A stretch of 64,000 bases of DNA from assembly GCA_910578275.1 (NCBI GenBank), contig CAJTPR010000002.1:124001-188000 (forward strand), written 5' to 3'. Source of the stretch: an uncultured Bacteroidales bacterium (GTDB lineage Bacteria; Bacteroidota; Bacteroidia; Bacteroidales; P3). Numbering within the stretch: the stretch's first letter is position 1; every line of letters begins with the position of its first letter. Positions 9,612 to 18,568 of the stretch are shown piece after piece. The notes under the pieces are model-generated. The model was not told the DNA's origin. It worked only from the letters and a program-made list of their open reading frames with translations, and did not search any database. The position numbers were made by a program, and so were the translations under genes.

Positions 9612-9642
9612 TTTTGATAAAAGGATTTTTATTGTAATTTTG
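9612..9642 (+). promoter_or_regulatory. Consensus promoter of T9SS family member 3
   Basis: TTTTG at 9612-9616, an 18-base spacer and TAATTTTG at 9635-9642 match the Bacteroidota promoter. The implied leader is about 90 bases and AT-rich. Confidence 0.8.
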
Positions 9643-9736
9643 CGGCCCCGGATATGGGGATATTGAAAATCATTGTATTATAATAATACAATTAACAAGA
9701 GACAAATAAAACAAATTATCTAAAACAACGAAAAAC

Positions 9737-12700
9737 ATGAAGACAGGATTCGTAAGGATTTTTGCCGCCTTGGCAATGATCTTCTCGTTTTGCGACCTTG
9801 CATCGGCACAAAGCGAGATGGAATTGACTTATTTCTTGAGTGATTTGACGGAATTTCACGCTGGACAGGATGCCAACACCTATGTTGGCGATGCTCCGGT
9901 ACAAGCGGGCGTCAAACTTGTTCTCGGTGTCCAAGGAGGTATGTACGATTCCGAAATCTATTATACCTCCGACAAGACGGATCCGGACAACACCTCCACG
10001 AAGTATGACGAGGCGAATTCGATCGAGCTTACGGCGGCAATGGCCGTCGACAACCAGATCACCATCAAGGCCAAGGCGTATTCCTCCGGGAAAGAGTCAT
10101 CTATCTGGACGTTTGTCATCGAATTGGCGAAGATAGATTCTGCCAAGATCGCTTTCAGCCATGAACCGGGTCAATGGCCGTTGAACACCGTCGTCACGCT
10201 CAGCACGCTCGGAGCCGACAGCATCTTCGTGGCTACCGGAGAAACCGAGGCAACGGCTGTCGATTTTGAAAAGACTGTAGGCAAGACCGTCGATATTACC
10301 ATTACCGAAGCCATGGTGGTTCGTGCCTATGCGATGAAAGACGGCGAAGCGTCCGATACCGTCAGTGCCGGCTATACCCTTTTCACCAAACCCGACGCTC
10401 CCATCCTCTCTCCCGGATCCGGTTCGTATTCCGAATTTGTTTTTGTCGGTGTAAGCGCGACCATGGCCGACAGCCTTATGGTAGCCACCGGTGCCACCAA
10501 GGAAGCCGCCACGGATTTTCAGAATCAAGGCATGTTGTTTGCCGACATAATGGTTTCCACCACCACCGTGGTCCGTGCCTATGCGATGAAGCATGGCATC
10601 TCTTCCGATACCGTGGAAGGCATCTATGCCTTTAAACCGGCTGTTCCCGCCTTTACGCCGCTTTCCGGTTCCACGCTCGACCTGCCCCTCCGCCCTGTGG
10701 TGACGTTGGCTTCCGAGGAGGAAGGCGTCGAAATCTTCTACACGGGCGACAGGACGCAGACGTTCGTCAAGTACACGGGCGCGATAGCGGTTTCCCAAGA
10801 CACTTCTTTCTGGGCGTATGCGATAAAGGACGGTATTTCTTCCGATACCGTAAAGGCTTCGTACGTTACCGACAACGCCGATGCCAGGATCGATTTCAGC
10901 AATGTGGGAAGATACTCCCTGCCTGCCGATTGGTTGTTCAAGAAAGACAAGCCGACGGAAGTCAGCGGAAACGCTTCTTTCGAATGTGGTTTGGATGCCG
11001 ACGGGTTGTGGAAACTCTCCTGCATGACCATCAACATGGAAGAAAATCCCAAGGTAGAGGCCGACAGGACCATCTGGGCCGTAACGCCTGTCTATCAAGT
11101 GAAGGACGGTTACACGGATCCGTATGCCATGGTCCGTGTAAAAGTCGGCTGCGGTTCGGGATTGACGGACGGTAGTTATACCTTGAAAAGCGGAGACTCG
11201 GTGTCTTTCTATCTGGGCGCTTCCCAAGATGCCGCGGAATGGACGCATGTCGCCACCAAGGCCGCCGACCTTGCGGATTATAGCGACGTGAAGATTCCTT
11301 TGAGCGCCGTCGATGGCGAGTTCTGCATCAAGATCGAATGGCATCATGCGTATGCCAGTTTCCTGCTTGACCAGTTTTATCCTACGCTGTATGTGAAGAA
11401 CGTTCGTTTCTACGGTGCGGAATTGGCTGCGACCCAGCCGCTCCATGTCTTTGCCGACCCCATGGGCGGCAGGGTGGAACCGGGCACGATCGTCGATTTC
11501 TATGCCAATGAAGGAGCCACCGTCTATTACATGCCCGACACGGCGACCACGTTCAGTAAATACGAACAATACAGCGTCGAACAGAATGCCGCCGGCACCA
11601 TCCTCACGATAGACGAGAGCATGAAGTTCAAGGTGTATGCCCGAAGAGGTTCGGAAAATACCGATACGCTCGAATTGGCTTATGCCATCAAGACGGCCGA
11701 TCCCGTTTTCAATCCTCAGGCGGGCGGCGTATTGGCCAATACCGAGGTGACGGTTGCCAAGGGTGATGCCGACACGCTCTTCGTGGCCATCGGCCAGCAA
11801 GAAGTTTTCGGAAAATACACGGCCGATGTCAAGGTGGTCGTTACCAAAGACACCGTCATCAGCGCTTATGTGAAGAAAGGCGACTTGTATTCCGATACCG
11901 TCGTGGCCGAATACTACATCAAGTCCGCCGCACCTGTGTTCACTCCCGCCCCCGGCGTGGTAAGACCGGATACCGAGGTGACGATTGCCAAGGGTGATGC
12001 CGACAGCATCTTCGTTGCCGCCGGGAATGCCGGTTTCGTGAAATATGCCGCCGATGTCAAGTTCGTCGTTTCCGAAGATACGCTTGTTCGTGCCTATGCG
12101 ATGAAAGACGGCAGACGTTCGGATGTCGTGGAGGGTGAATATGGCGTCATATACAATCCCGTATTCAACCCGGGAGAAGGCGAATTGGCGGAAGTTACCG
12201 AAGTGAAGGTGACTTCCCGGAACGCCACCATGATGAGATATGCCACGGGCAAGACCGCAGCCGAAGCCAAGGAATTCAAGTATTATGTCATCGGTTCGGA
12301 ATTCACCGTCAAGGTCAGCTCCGACACCGTGATCCGTGTCTATGCCGTAAGGGGCATCTATTCGGACACCGTTACCGCCACCTATACGTTCAATCCTGCC
12401 GCTACCGTGGCCGCTCCCACGTTCAGCCTGAGCGGGGAGGTGAAAGCGGGCGACACGCTGCGGATTGACTGCGCGACGGAGGGAGCCGAGATTTTCTATG
12501 CGATGGATACGGCCGCATTCGTTGCCTACACGGACGGTATCGTCATCACCAAGTCGGTGAAGGTGCGTGCGTACGCCAGGAAAGGGAACGTGGTTTCGGA
12601 CACGACGGAGGTGAGCCTGACGGTGGCGGTTTCGTTGGAAGGCCGTGAACTGGCCGGGGTGAGCGTATACCCGAACCCGAGCAACGGCCGATTCAACGTG

Positions 12701-12874
12701 TCCGTGCCCGTGGACGGGACGCTGGAAGTGTTCTGCGGCGACGGCCGGCTGGTGATGCGCCGATTGGTGGTTTGCGGGGAGATGTCCGTGGAAATCGGCC
12801 AGTCGGGCGTCTACTTCGTGCGAGTTCGTGCGACCAACGGCCAGGTGGCAGTGCGGAAGGTAGTGGTACGTTAG
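9737..12874 (+). CDS. Secreted multi-domain surface protein with T9SS type A sorting domain (family member 3)
   Basis: The 1045-residue product has a signal peptide ending ASAQ (about residue 25). Residues about 28-375 hold four small beta-sandwich repeats; the first has the CHB_HEX_C-type motif IYYTSDKTDPDN. Residues about 380-570 hold a larger module homologous to the N-terminal module of member 1 (shared SFYLGASQDA and FCIKI landmarks, FYG end). Residues about 570-960 hold further 70-80 residue repeats built on GDADxxFVA and VISAYVKKG-like strands. The sorting domain (about 972-1045) is identical in amino acids to that of member 1. The same domains in a different order suggest module shuffling within the family. 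Surface exposure through T9SS is well supported; the ligand is unknown. Confidence 0.9.
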   Translation: MKTGFVRIFAALAMIFSFCDLASAQSEMELTYFLSDLTEFHAGQDANTYVGDAPVQAGVKLVLGVQGGMYDSEIYYTSDKTDPDNTSTKYDEANSIELTAAMAVDNQITIKAKAYSSGKESSIWTFVIELAKIDSAKIAFSHEPGQWPLNTVVTLSTLGADSIFVATGETEATAVDFEKTVGKTVDITITEAMVVRAYAMKDGEASDTVSAGYTLFTKPDAPILSPGSGSYSEFVFVGVSATMADSLMVATGATKEAATDFQNQGMLFADIMVSTTTVVRAYAMKHGISSDTVEGIYAFKPAVPAFTPLSGSTLDLPLRPVVTLASEEEGVEIFYTGDRTQTFVKYTGAIAVSQDTSFWAYAIKDGISSDTVKASYVTDNADARIDFSNVGRYSLPADWLFKKDKPTEVSGNASFECGLDADGLWKLSCMTINMEENPKVEADRTIWAVTPVYQVKDGYTDPYAMVRVKVGCGSGLTDGSYTLKSGDSVSFYLGASQDAAEWTHVATKAADLADYSDVKIPLSAVDGEFCIKIEWHHAYASFLLDQFYPTLYVKNVRFYGAELAATQPLHVFADPMGGRVEPGTIVDFYANEGATVYYMPDTATTFSKYEQYSVEQNAAGTILTIDESMKFKVYARRGSENTDTLELAYAIKTADPVFNPQAGGVLANTEVTVAKGDADTLFVAIGQQEVFGKYTADVKVVVTKDTVISAYVKKGDLYSDTVVAEYYIKSAAPVFTPAPGVVRPDTEVTIAKGDADSIFVAAGNAGFVKYAADVKFVVSEDTLVRAYAMKDGRRSDVVEGEYGVIYNPVFNPGEGELAEVTEVKVTSRNATMMRYATGKTAAEAKEFKYYVIGSEFTVKVSSDTVIRVYAVRGIYSDTVTATYTFNPAATVAAPTFSLSGEVKAGDTLRIDCATEGAEIFYAMDTAAFVAYTDGIVITKSVKVRAYARKGNVVSDTTEVSLTVAVSLEGRELAGVSVYPNPSNGRFNVSVPVDGTLEVFCGDGRLVMRRLVVCGEMSVEIGQSGVYFVRVRATNGQVAVRKVVVR

Positions 12875-12931
12875 CCATTCTTGCCAGGTTTTTTGGCAGA
12901 CGTTACCGTTTGCCATGCAGAGAGCCCCGGA
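12416..12931 (+). repeat. 516-bp near-identical direct repeat, copy 2
   Basis: Partner of 6589-7104, with one difference (A at 12877 versus G at 7050). It runs from the last sandwich module through the sorting domain and stop codon into the left arm of the terminator. No terminal inverted repeats or target duplications are visible at its edges. Confidence 0.95.
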
Positions 12932-12953
12932 ATACATCCGGGGCTTTTCTTTT
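12923..12953 (+). terminator. Rho-independent terminator after family member 3
   Basis: A 9-bp stem (12923-12931 with 12937-12945, five-base loop) is followed by T-rich sequence. Its right arm and T-run lie outside the duplicated tract and differ from the member 1 terminator. Confidence 0.8.
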
Positions 12954-12986
12954 GATTCCTTGCCGGAAGGCAAAGTACAGCCCATG

Positions 12987-13018
12987 TTTGGCAGGCTGAA
13001 AGGATTGTCTTACTTTTG
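12987..13018 (+). promoter_or_regulatory. Promoter of the barrel-flippase pair
   Basis: TTTG at 12987-12990, a 20-base spacer and TACTTTTG at 13011-13018 match the Bacteroidota promoter exactly. Transcription would begin near 13024. Confidence 0.78.
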
Positions 13019-13110
13019 TTTCCACGGCGGGAAATGATTGTCGGGAATGCCTTGTGGCGATGAGGGATCTCAGGCCGGGAAAGAATCAGTTCGTGGAGGA
13101 AATCAGGAAA

Positions 13111-14277
13111 ATGCGACGCAAGTCCTTGTTTTTGGCGGTCTGCTTGTCGGTGCTTGCCGTGTCGGTATCCGGGCAAGTCCGCGCCCAGAGTTTCGAATGG
13201 AAGGTGGAAGCGGACGGCTTTTTCGACAACGGCGAATACGAGAACATCGCCCCGTCGCTTTCAAAGACCATGTACGGTTTTCGTTTTTCACCGCAGGTGG
13301 GCGTTGCCTACAAGGATTTTTCGCTTTTCGCGGGCACGCACCTGATTACCTCCTTCGGTTCGCCCGAATATCTGGACAAGGCTTATTTTACGGGTTATTT
13401 CCAATATCGGAACCGGCATCATCTTTTCCGTTTCGGGGCGTTTCCGCGTCAGGAACTGCTTTCCGATTACACCAATTTCTTTATCCGCGACACGTTTGCC
13501 TATTTCCGTCCCAATATGACGGGACTTTTTTACAGGTTGAGCGGGAAGGACAATTTCCTGAGCTTTTGGCTCGATTGGACGGGAGCGCAGTCGCCGCTCA
13601 CGCGCGAGGCGTTTTTCGTGGGCTTGAGCGGGGAGCAACGTTACAAGTGGTTCTTCGCGCAAGTGGTTGGCTATTATTATCATTACGCCAACACCAAGCC
13701 GCGTTCCGGAGACGGGGTGGTGCACGACAACGGACTGGGGCAAATAGGGCTTGGCATGGATTTTTCGCGAAAGGTGAGACGGCTTTACGCCGCCCGGCTC
13801 TCCGCCCATTTCATGTTGGGCTACGAATGCAAGCGCGACGGCGGTGTCACGCCTTCCAGGATGCCGTTGGGACTGGTGCTCGACCTGCACGTGCAATATT
13901 GGCGTTTCGGCACCAGGACGCTCTATTATTACGGTCAGGAACGTTTTACCGTGCCTACCGACAATTATTCGCTCACCTATTGGGGAAACCCTCTTTTGGC
14001 CTCGAAGTCGTATCTGCAAAGCAAGTGGTACGTCGTCCTTTTCAGGAACGACTTCGTGAATGCCGAAGCGGCGGCCGTGTTCCACCTGCAGGGGAACAAG
14101 CCGGGATCCCAATACATGGTCCGGCTCCAAGTGAGCCTTGATGGCGGCATTTACGGCAAGAAAGAGGGCGAAGAACGCGGAAGCCGTTACCGCTTCAACT
14201 TCATCGGGGCGGACAAGCAGGAGCGGGCGATGGACGACTTCAAGCGGAAAAGGAAAAAACAGGAACAAGATTCTTGA
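13111..14277 (+). CDS. Unknown outer-membrane beta-barrel protein
   Basis: I chose the ATG at 13111 (388 residues) because the signal peptide (MRRKSLFLAV, ending VRAQ) begins there and a GGAGGAAA site lies about 10 bases upstream; an upstream GTG at 13054 would put 19 charged residues in front. The mature protein is rich in alternating aromatic and polar residues (many Tyr, Phe and Trp pairs, such as YFTGYFQYR), as in a transmembrane beta-barrel, and its last 30 residues are strongly basic and probably unstructured. I recognise no named family. The flippase gene starts 2 bases after its stop, so the two are surely co-transcribed and possibly linked in surface polysaccharide handling. Confidence 0.72.
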   Translation: MRRKSLFLAVCLSVLAVSVSGQVRAQSFEWKVEADGFFDNGEYENIAPSLSKTMYGFRFSPQVGVAYKDFSLFAGTHLITSFGSPEYLDKAYFTGYFQYRNRHHLFRFGAFPRQELLSDYTNFFIRDTFAYFRPNMTGLFYRLSGKDNFLSFWLDWTGAQSPLTREAFFVGLSGEQRYKWFFAQVVGYYYHYANTKPRSGDGVVHDNGLGQIGLGMDFSRKVRRLYAARLSAHFMLGYECKRDGGVTPSRMPLGLVLDLHVQYWRFGTRTLYYYGQERFTVPTDNYSLTYWGNPLLASKSYLQSKWYVVLFRNDFVNAEAAAVFHLQGNKPGSQYMVRLQVSLDGGIYGKKEGEERGSRYRFNFIGADKQERAMDDFKRKRKKQEQDS

Positions 14278-14279
14278 CG

Positions 14280-15548
14280 ATGCCCTCCCAGACCTTGAAA
14301 GATTCGGCCAAGCTGCTTTCGGCCAACGTTGTGGCGCAGGTAGTCGGTTTTTTGTTCTATCCTTTGCTCACGCGCCTTTATTCGGCACAGGATTTCGGCA
14401 TCTTGAACCTTTTCCTTTCCATCGGTGGCGTCTTGGTGCTGTGCGCCACGGCCGAATATCAATATGCCGTCATGCTGCCCAAAGCGGAAAAGAAAGCCGT
14501 GTCGGTGTTTCAGGTCTCGGCCCTGATCGTGCTGGGGGTGACCTTGCTTTGCGGAATTTCCGTTTTCTTCCGCCGTTCCATAGCCTCGTTTTTCAATGCG
14601 CCCGAATTGGCGGCTTTCTATCCGTTCATGCCCCTTTTCGTTTTCTTTTCGGCGGCTTGGAACTTGTTCAACTATTGGTTCACACGCCATTCCCGTTTCG
14701 GGACGGTAGCCGCCTACCAGATAACGAGGAACCTGAGCAATTCCTTGCTCAAATACGGTGCGGGCAGGGCGGGCTGGTTGCGCTGGGGGTTGCTGGGTTC
14801 TACCCTTTTCGGGGTTTTTCTCCCGCTTGTGGCGGCGATTCTCCCCGACAAGGCCGTTTGCAAGCCTCTTTTGCGTTTCAACAAGTCGGACGTGCGCCAG
14901 GCGGCCAGGCGTTACGTGCGTTTTCCGCTTTTCTCCCTGCCGCGCGCCTTGGTCAACAATGTCAGTTGCAATCTGCCCATATTCATGCTTACGCCTTTTT
15001 TCGGCTTGAAGGAACTGGGCTATTTCGGAATGGGGCACACGCTCGCCTACCAGCCTGTCAGCATCATGGCGGCTTCGTTCTGTCAGGTCTTTTATCAGAA
15101 GATGTCGGCAAGCGTGCGGGAAAGGAAGCCGATCTTGCCGTTTTTCCGCAAGGTGTTGGTCCGGGGAGGCTTGTCGGTCGCCTTGACATTCCCCGTCCTT
15201 TATTTCGTCTTGCCTTCGCTCACCGTCTGGTTGCTCGGGGCGGATTGGGAAACCACCGGACACTATATCCGTCTGATGCTGCCTTGGTTGGCCTTGACGG
15301 CGATCAGCGGTTGCATCGCTTTCATCAGCGACCTGTTTCAAAGGCAAGCCTCCATGCTGGTGATCGAAACGGTGTATTTCGCCTTGCGCGCCGTCGCCTT
15401 GCTTGTCGGGATCCTGTTTGGCGATTTCAGGCTTGCCATTCTCCTCTACAGCCTTGTAAGCGCCTTCGTCATACTCTTCCAGGTCTGCTGGTTCTTCGGT
15501 CTGGTCAAAAGGTACGAAAGGAGCATTACCGCGCAAAGGCGAATGTAA
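14280..15548 (+). CDS. Polysaccharide/oligosaccharide flippase (Wzx-like, MOP superfamily)
   Basis: The ATG at 14280 is preferred over an in-frame TTG at 14274 that overlaps the previous stop. The product (422 residues) has about 12 hydrophobic helices and an N-terminus typical of Wzx/RfbX proteins (SAxLLSANVVAQVxGFL, then LYSAQDFGILN). Such proteins move lipid-linked oligosaccharides across the inner membrane for O-antigen, capsule or glycoprotein assembly. No glycosyltransferase cluster adjoins it; the only close partner is the barrel gene upstream. The 3' end overlaps the convergent rnr gene by 23 bases. Confidence 0.88.
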   Translation: MPSQTLKDSAKLLSANVVAQVVGFLFYPLLTRLYSAQDFGILNLFLSIGGVLVLCATAEYQYAVMLPKAEKKAVSVFQVSALIVLGVTLLCGISVFFRRSIASFFNAPELAAFYPFMPLFVFFSAAWNLFNYWFTRHSRFGTVAAYQITRNLSNSLLKYGAGRAGWLRWGLLGSTLFGVFLPLVAAILPDKAVCKPLLRFNKSDVRQAARRYVRFPLFSLPRALVNNVSCNLPIFMLTPFFGLKELGYFGMGHTLAYQPVSIMAASFCQVFYQKMSASVRERKPILPFFRKVLVRGGLSVALTFPVLYFVLPSLTVWLLGADWETTGHYIRLMLPWLALTAISGCIAFISDLFQRQASMLVIETVYFALRAVALLVGILFGDFRLAILLYSLVSAFVILFQVCWFFGLVKRYERSITAQRRM

Positions 15549-17640
15549 GCTGCTTCTTGTTCATGTCTATTTCCTGGACCCGGATCTTTACCGCCTGGCC
15601 CAGCTTGTAAGATTGGCCGGTGTGGACTCCGACCACGCAATAGTTGTCTTCGTCCAGTTGGTAATGGTCGTCGTTGAGCGAACGGAGCGGCACCATTCCC
15701 TCGCAATAGTTTTCGTCCAGGCATACGTACAGGCCCCATTTGCTCACGCCCGAAATCACGCCGGGGAATACCATTCCTACCTTGTCCGACAGGAATTCAG
15801 CCTGTTTGTATTTTACCGAGGCCCTTTCCGCTTCGGCGGCTTTCTTCTCCATTTCGGAACTATGCAGGCAACGTTCCTCGTATTCTTCCTCGTCCGCGCT
15901 CCGGCCTCCTTGCAGGTAGCGTTCCAGCAGCCGGTGCACCATCAGGTCGGGATAACGGCGGATGGGAGAGGTGAAGTGCGTGTAGAACGGGAAGGAGAGG
16001 CCGTAATGGCCTATGTTCCGGGTGGAATAGCAAGCTTTGGCCATCGTCCGTACCGCGATCGACTCGATCATGTTCTGTTCGGCCTTGCCGTGGACGTCGT
16101 CCAACAGGTTGTTGAACGACTTTACCAGTCCCGAACGGCTCTTGAGATTCATCTTGTAGCCGAGTTTTCCCACGAATTGCGAGAATACCGCCAATTTTTC
16201 GGGATTCGGTTCGTCATGGATCCGGTAAATGAAAGTCTTGGCCTGGGCCTTGTCTTTCACCTTTCCGATTTTTTCGGCCACATGGCGGTTGGCAAGCAGC
16301 ATGAATTCTTCCACCAGGTGGTTGCTTTCCTTGCTTTCCTTGATGTAGACGCCCAGTGGCTTCGCCGTTCGGGGATCGAGCTTGAAGCGCACTTCCTTCG
16401 AATGGAAGTTGATCGATCCGGTCTTGAACCGCTTGTCGCGTAGGATTTTCGAGAGCTTGAACATTTCGCACACCGCCTCGATGTCTTGCTTGTCGCCCGT
16501 CTTTTTCAAGGCTGTCTCGTCGCCTGGTACGTCTTGTGCCAGGCCGGCGGCCTCGATGATGGCCTGTGCTTCCTCGTAAGTGTAACGGCGGTTTGAATGG
16601 ATGACGCCCTTTCCTGTCCAGAAATCCAGCACTTTCGCCTGGGAGTCCATTTCGAACACGGCGCTGAAGCAGAACCGGTCCTGATCCGGCTTGAGTGAAC
16701 AAAGGTCGTTGCAAAGCCGTTCGGGAAGCATGGGGATGGTACGGTCCACCAGATAGACCGAAGTGGCGCGATCGTAGGCCTCTCGGTCGACAGGCGTTCC
16801 CGGTTTCACGAAATGGCTCACGTCGGCGATATGCACGCCGATTTCCATGTTGCCGTTTTCGAGCCGGCGATACGACAAGGCGTCGTCGAAGTCCTTGGCG
16901 TCGGCCGGATCGATGGTGCAGGTATAAATGCCCCGGAAGTCGCGACGGACGGAAAGTTCCTCTTTCGTGATTTCCCCGCTCATCTTCTTGGCCTGTTCGA
17001 GGGCGGCCTTGGGATATTGCAGCGGAAAGTCGTATTCGGCCAGGATACTCTGCATTTCCACGTTGTTGTCGCCCGGCTTGCCCAACACGGCGGTAATCTC
17101 GCCGATGGGGCTGTTGAGGTGCGGCGGCCAGTCTACGATGCGCGCCACCGCTTTTTCCCCGGCCTTGGCTCCTTGCAGGCCTTCGGGCGAAAGTATCAGG
17201 CTCACGTTCATGTTCTGGCTGTCGGGAACCAGATAGGCGTATTTGCCCGAAAATTCGATCGTGCCGACGATGTTCTGCTTGCTGCGCCTCAATACCTCGG
17301 TAATCTGTCCTTCCAGATGCCGGCCGCTGCGATACGGGAACAACAGGACCCGCACGTGGTCGCCGTGCAACGCGTGTCCCACGTTGTTGGGCATGACCAG
17401 CACGTCTTCAAGTTCCTTGTTGTCGGGCAGTATGTACGCCTTGCCCGTGGATTTCATGTCCACCACGCCCGTGATGTAGCTTCGCAGGCTTTCGGGAATA
17501 TGTCTGGAGCGGTTCGATTCGCGTCGTGCGCGGTTGCTTTGACGTTGGCGCGCGCCATGGCGTCTTGCCTCGCGTTTGCCTTGTTTGTGTCTGGAGGAAC
17601 GGTTCTTTCCGGAATTTCCTGTATTTCTCTTTTTTGTCAT
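15526..17640 (-). CDS. rnr: Ribonuclease R
   Basis: The 704-residue product begins with about 45 residues dominated by Lys, Arg, Gly and Ser, a basic tail seen on many RNase R enzymes. Cold-shock OB folds follow (about 50-210), then the RNB catalytic domain with the acidic motif DPADAKDFDDA near residue 245, and a C-terminal S1 domain (about 620-704). It should degrade structured RNA 3' to 5' in the cytoplasm. It is the last gene of a minus-strand run (DUF5606, pyrK, pyrD, rnr); its ATG is 4 bases from the pyrD stop. Its stop lies inside the end of the opposing flippase gene. Confidence 0.96.
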   Translation of the reverse strand: MTKKRNTGNSGKNRSSRHKQGKREARRHGARQRQSNRARRESNRSRHIPESLRSYITGVVDMKSTGKAYILPDNKELEDVLVMPNNVGHALHGDHVRVLLFPYRSGRHLEGQITEVLRRSKQNIVGTIEFSGKYAYLVPDSQNMNVSLILSPEGLQGAKAGEKAVARIVDWPPHLNSPIGEITAVLGKPGDNNVEMQSILAEYDFPLQYPKAALEQAKKMSGEITKEELSVRRDFRGIYTCTIDPADAKDFDDALSYRRLENGNMEIGVHIADVSHFVKPGTPVDREAYDRATSVYLVDRTIPMLPERLCNDLCSLKPDQDRFCFSAVFEMDSQAKVLDFWTGKGVIHSNRRYTYEEAQAIIEAAGLAQDVPGDETALKKTGDKQDIEAVCEMFKLSKILRDKRFKTGSINFHSKEVRFKLDPRTAKPLGVYIKESKESNHLVEEFMLLANRHVAEKIGKVKDKAQAKTFIYRIHDEPNPEKLAVFSQFVGKLGYKMNLKSRSGLVKSFNNLLDDVHGKAEQNMIESIAVRTMAKACYSTRNIGHYGLSFPFYTHFTSPIRRYPDLMVHRLLERYLQGGRSADEEEYEERCLHSSEMEKKAAEAERASVKYKQAEFLSDKVGMVFPGVISGVSKWGLYVCLDENYCEGMVPLRSLNDDHYQLDEDNYCVVGVHTGQSYKLGQAVKIRVQEIDMNKKQLTFAFAR

Positions 17641-17644
17641 TTTT

Positions 17645-18568
17645 TCAAATAATACCTATGATGTCTTTTATGCTGCCGATTTCTTGTGTATCCACATATT
17701 CCCGTATTCCTTCGGCTATCTTTCTTGTCACGTCGGGTTCCACGAAGTTCGCCGTGCCCACTTCCACCGCCGCCGCGCCTGCCATGAGAAATTCCAAGGC
17801 GTCGGTCGTGCTGCGGATGCCGCCCATGCCGATTACGGGAATCTTCACGCGCTTTGCCGCCTGCCAGACCATGCGTAAGGCCACCGGCTTCACGCACGGG
17901 CCCGAGAGTCCGCCGGTGACGGTGCTCAATACGGGCTTTTTCTTTTCCACGTCGATGGCCATGCCCAAGAGCGTGTTGATGAGCGATACCGCGTCCGCGC
18001 CCGCCTTTTCGGCCGCTTCGGCCATGGCGGCGATGTCGGTGACATTGGGCGAAAGTTTCACGATCATGCAACGGTCGAAAGCCTGACGTACGGCGCGAAT
18101 GACTTCCCCGGCCATTTCCGGGTCGGTTCCGAACGCCATGCCGCCTTGTTTCACGTTGGGGCAGGAAATGTTCACCTCGATGGCGTCCACTTCCCGGCAG
18201 GCGTCCAGTTTTCCGGCCACTTCCACGTATTCGTCTATCGTGGAGCCCGAAACGTTCACGATGATCCTTGTGGGAATTTCCTGCCTGTAGTCTATCTTTT
18301 GTCTGATTTGCGGCAGGATATGGCTGATGAGATGGTCCACGCCCTTGTTTTGCAGGCCTACGGCGTTCAACATCCCCAGCGGTGTTTCGGCCATGCGCGG
18401 GTAGGGATTCCCTTCACGGGGCTTGGCCGTGGTGCCTTTTACCACGAAGCCCCCGAGCGCGTTCAAATCCAGGAAATCGCAAAATTCCAAGCCGTAGCCG
18501 AAAGTACCCGAGGCGGTAAGGACCGGATTTTTCAGTTCGAGATGGCCTATGTTCGTTCGTGTTTTCAT
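17645..18568 (-). CDS. pyrD: Dihydroorotate dehydrogenase, class 1B catalytic subunit
   Basis: The product (307 residues from the chosen ATG) is a class 1B PyrD: it oxidises dihydroorotate to orotate in pyrimidine synthesis using FMN, with NAD as final acceptor through PyrK. Motifs include the N-terminal NPVLTASGTFGYG, the EVNISCPNVKQGG loop with the catalytic cysteine of class 1B, and C-terminal GMGGI. A longer frame upstream to 18622 exists, but the ATG overlapping the pyrK stop (ATGA) starts at the conserved N-terminus and suggests translational coupling. Confidence 0.95.
   Translation of the reverse strand: MKTRTNIGHLELKNPVLTASGTFGYGLEFCDFLDLNALGGFVVKGTTAKPREGNPYPRMAETPLGMLNAVGLQNKGVDHLISHILPQIRQKIDYRQEIPTRIIVNVSGSTIDEYVEVAGKLDACREVDAIEVNISCPNVKQGGMAFGTDPEMAGEVIRAVRQAFDRCMIVKLSPNVTDIAAMAEAAEKAGADAVSLINTLLGMAIDVEKKKPVLSTVTGGLSGPCVKPVALRMVWQAAKRVKIPVIGMGGIRSTTDALEFLMAGAAAVEVGTANFVEPDVTRKIAEGIREYVDTQEIGSIKDIIGII

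Noticed and set aside
10140..12420. Repeats in the third T9SS gene as a CRISPR-like array
   Set aside because: They are about 75-codon protein repeats with diverged sequence in an open frame, not short identical repeats with spacers.
6589..12931. The 516-bp repeat as an insertion sequence or transposon
   Set aside because: No transposase, no terminal inverted repeats, no target duplication; it lies in frame in two genes of one family.
1203..12985. Very long minus-strand open frames opposite the OmpA/TPR and T9SS genes (for example 4240-7089, 7265-9412, 10097-12985)
   Set aside because: They mirror GC-rich third positions of real genes; products are His/Arg/Val/Gly-rich with no family likeness, no signal peptide and no promoter.
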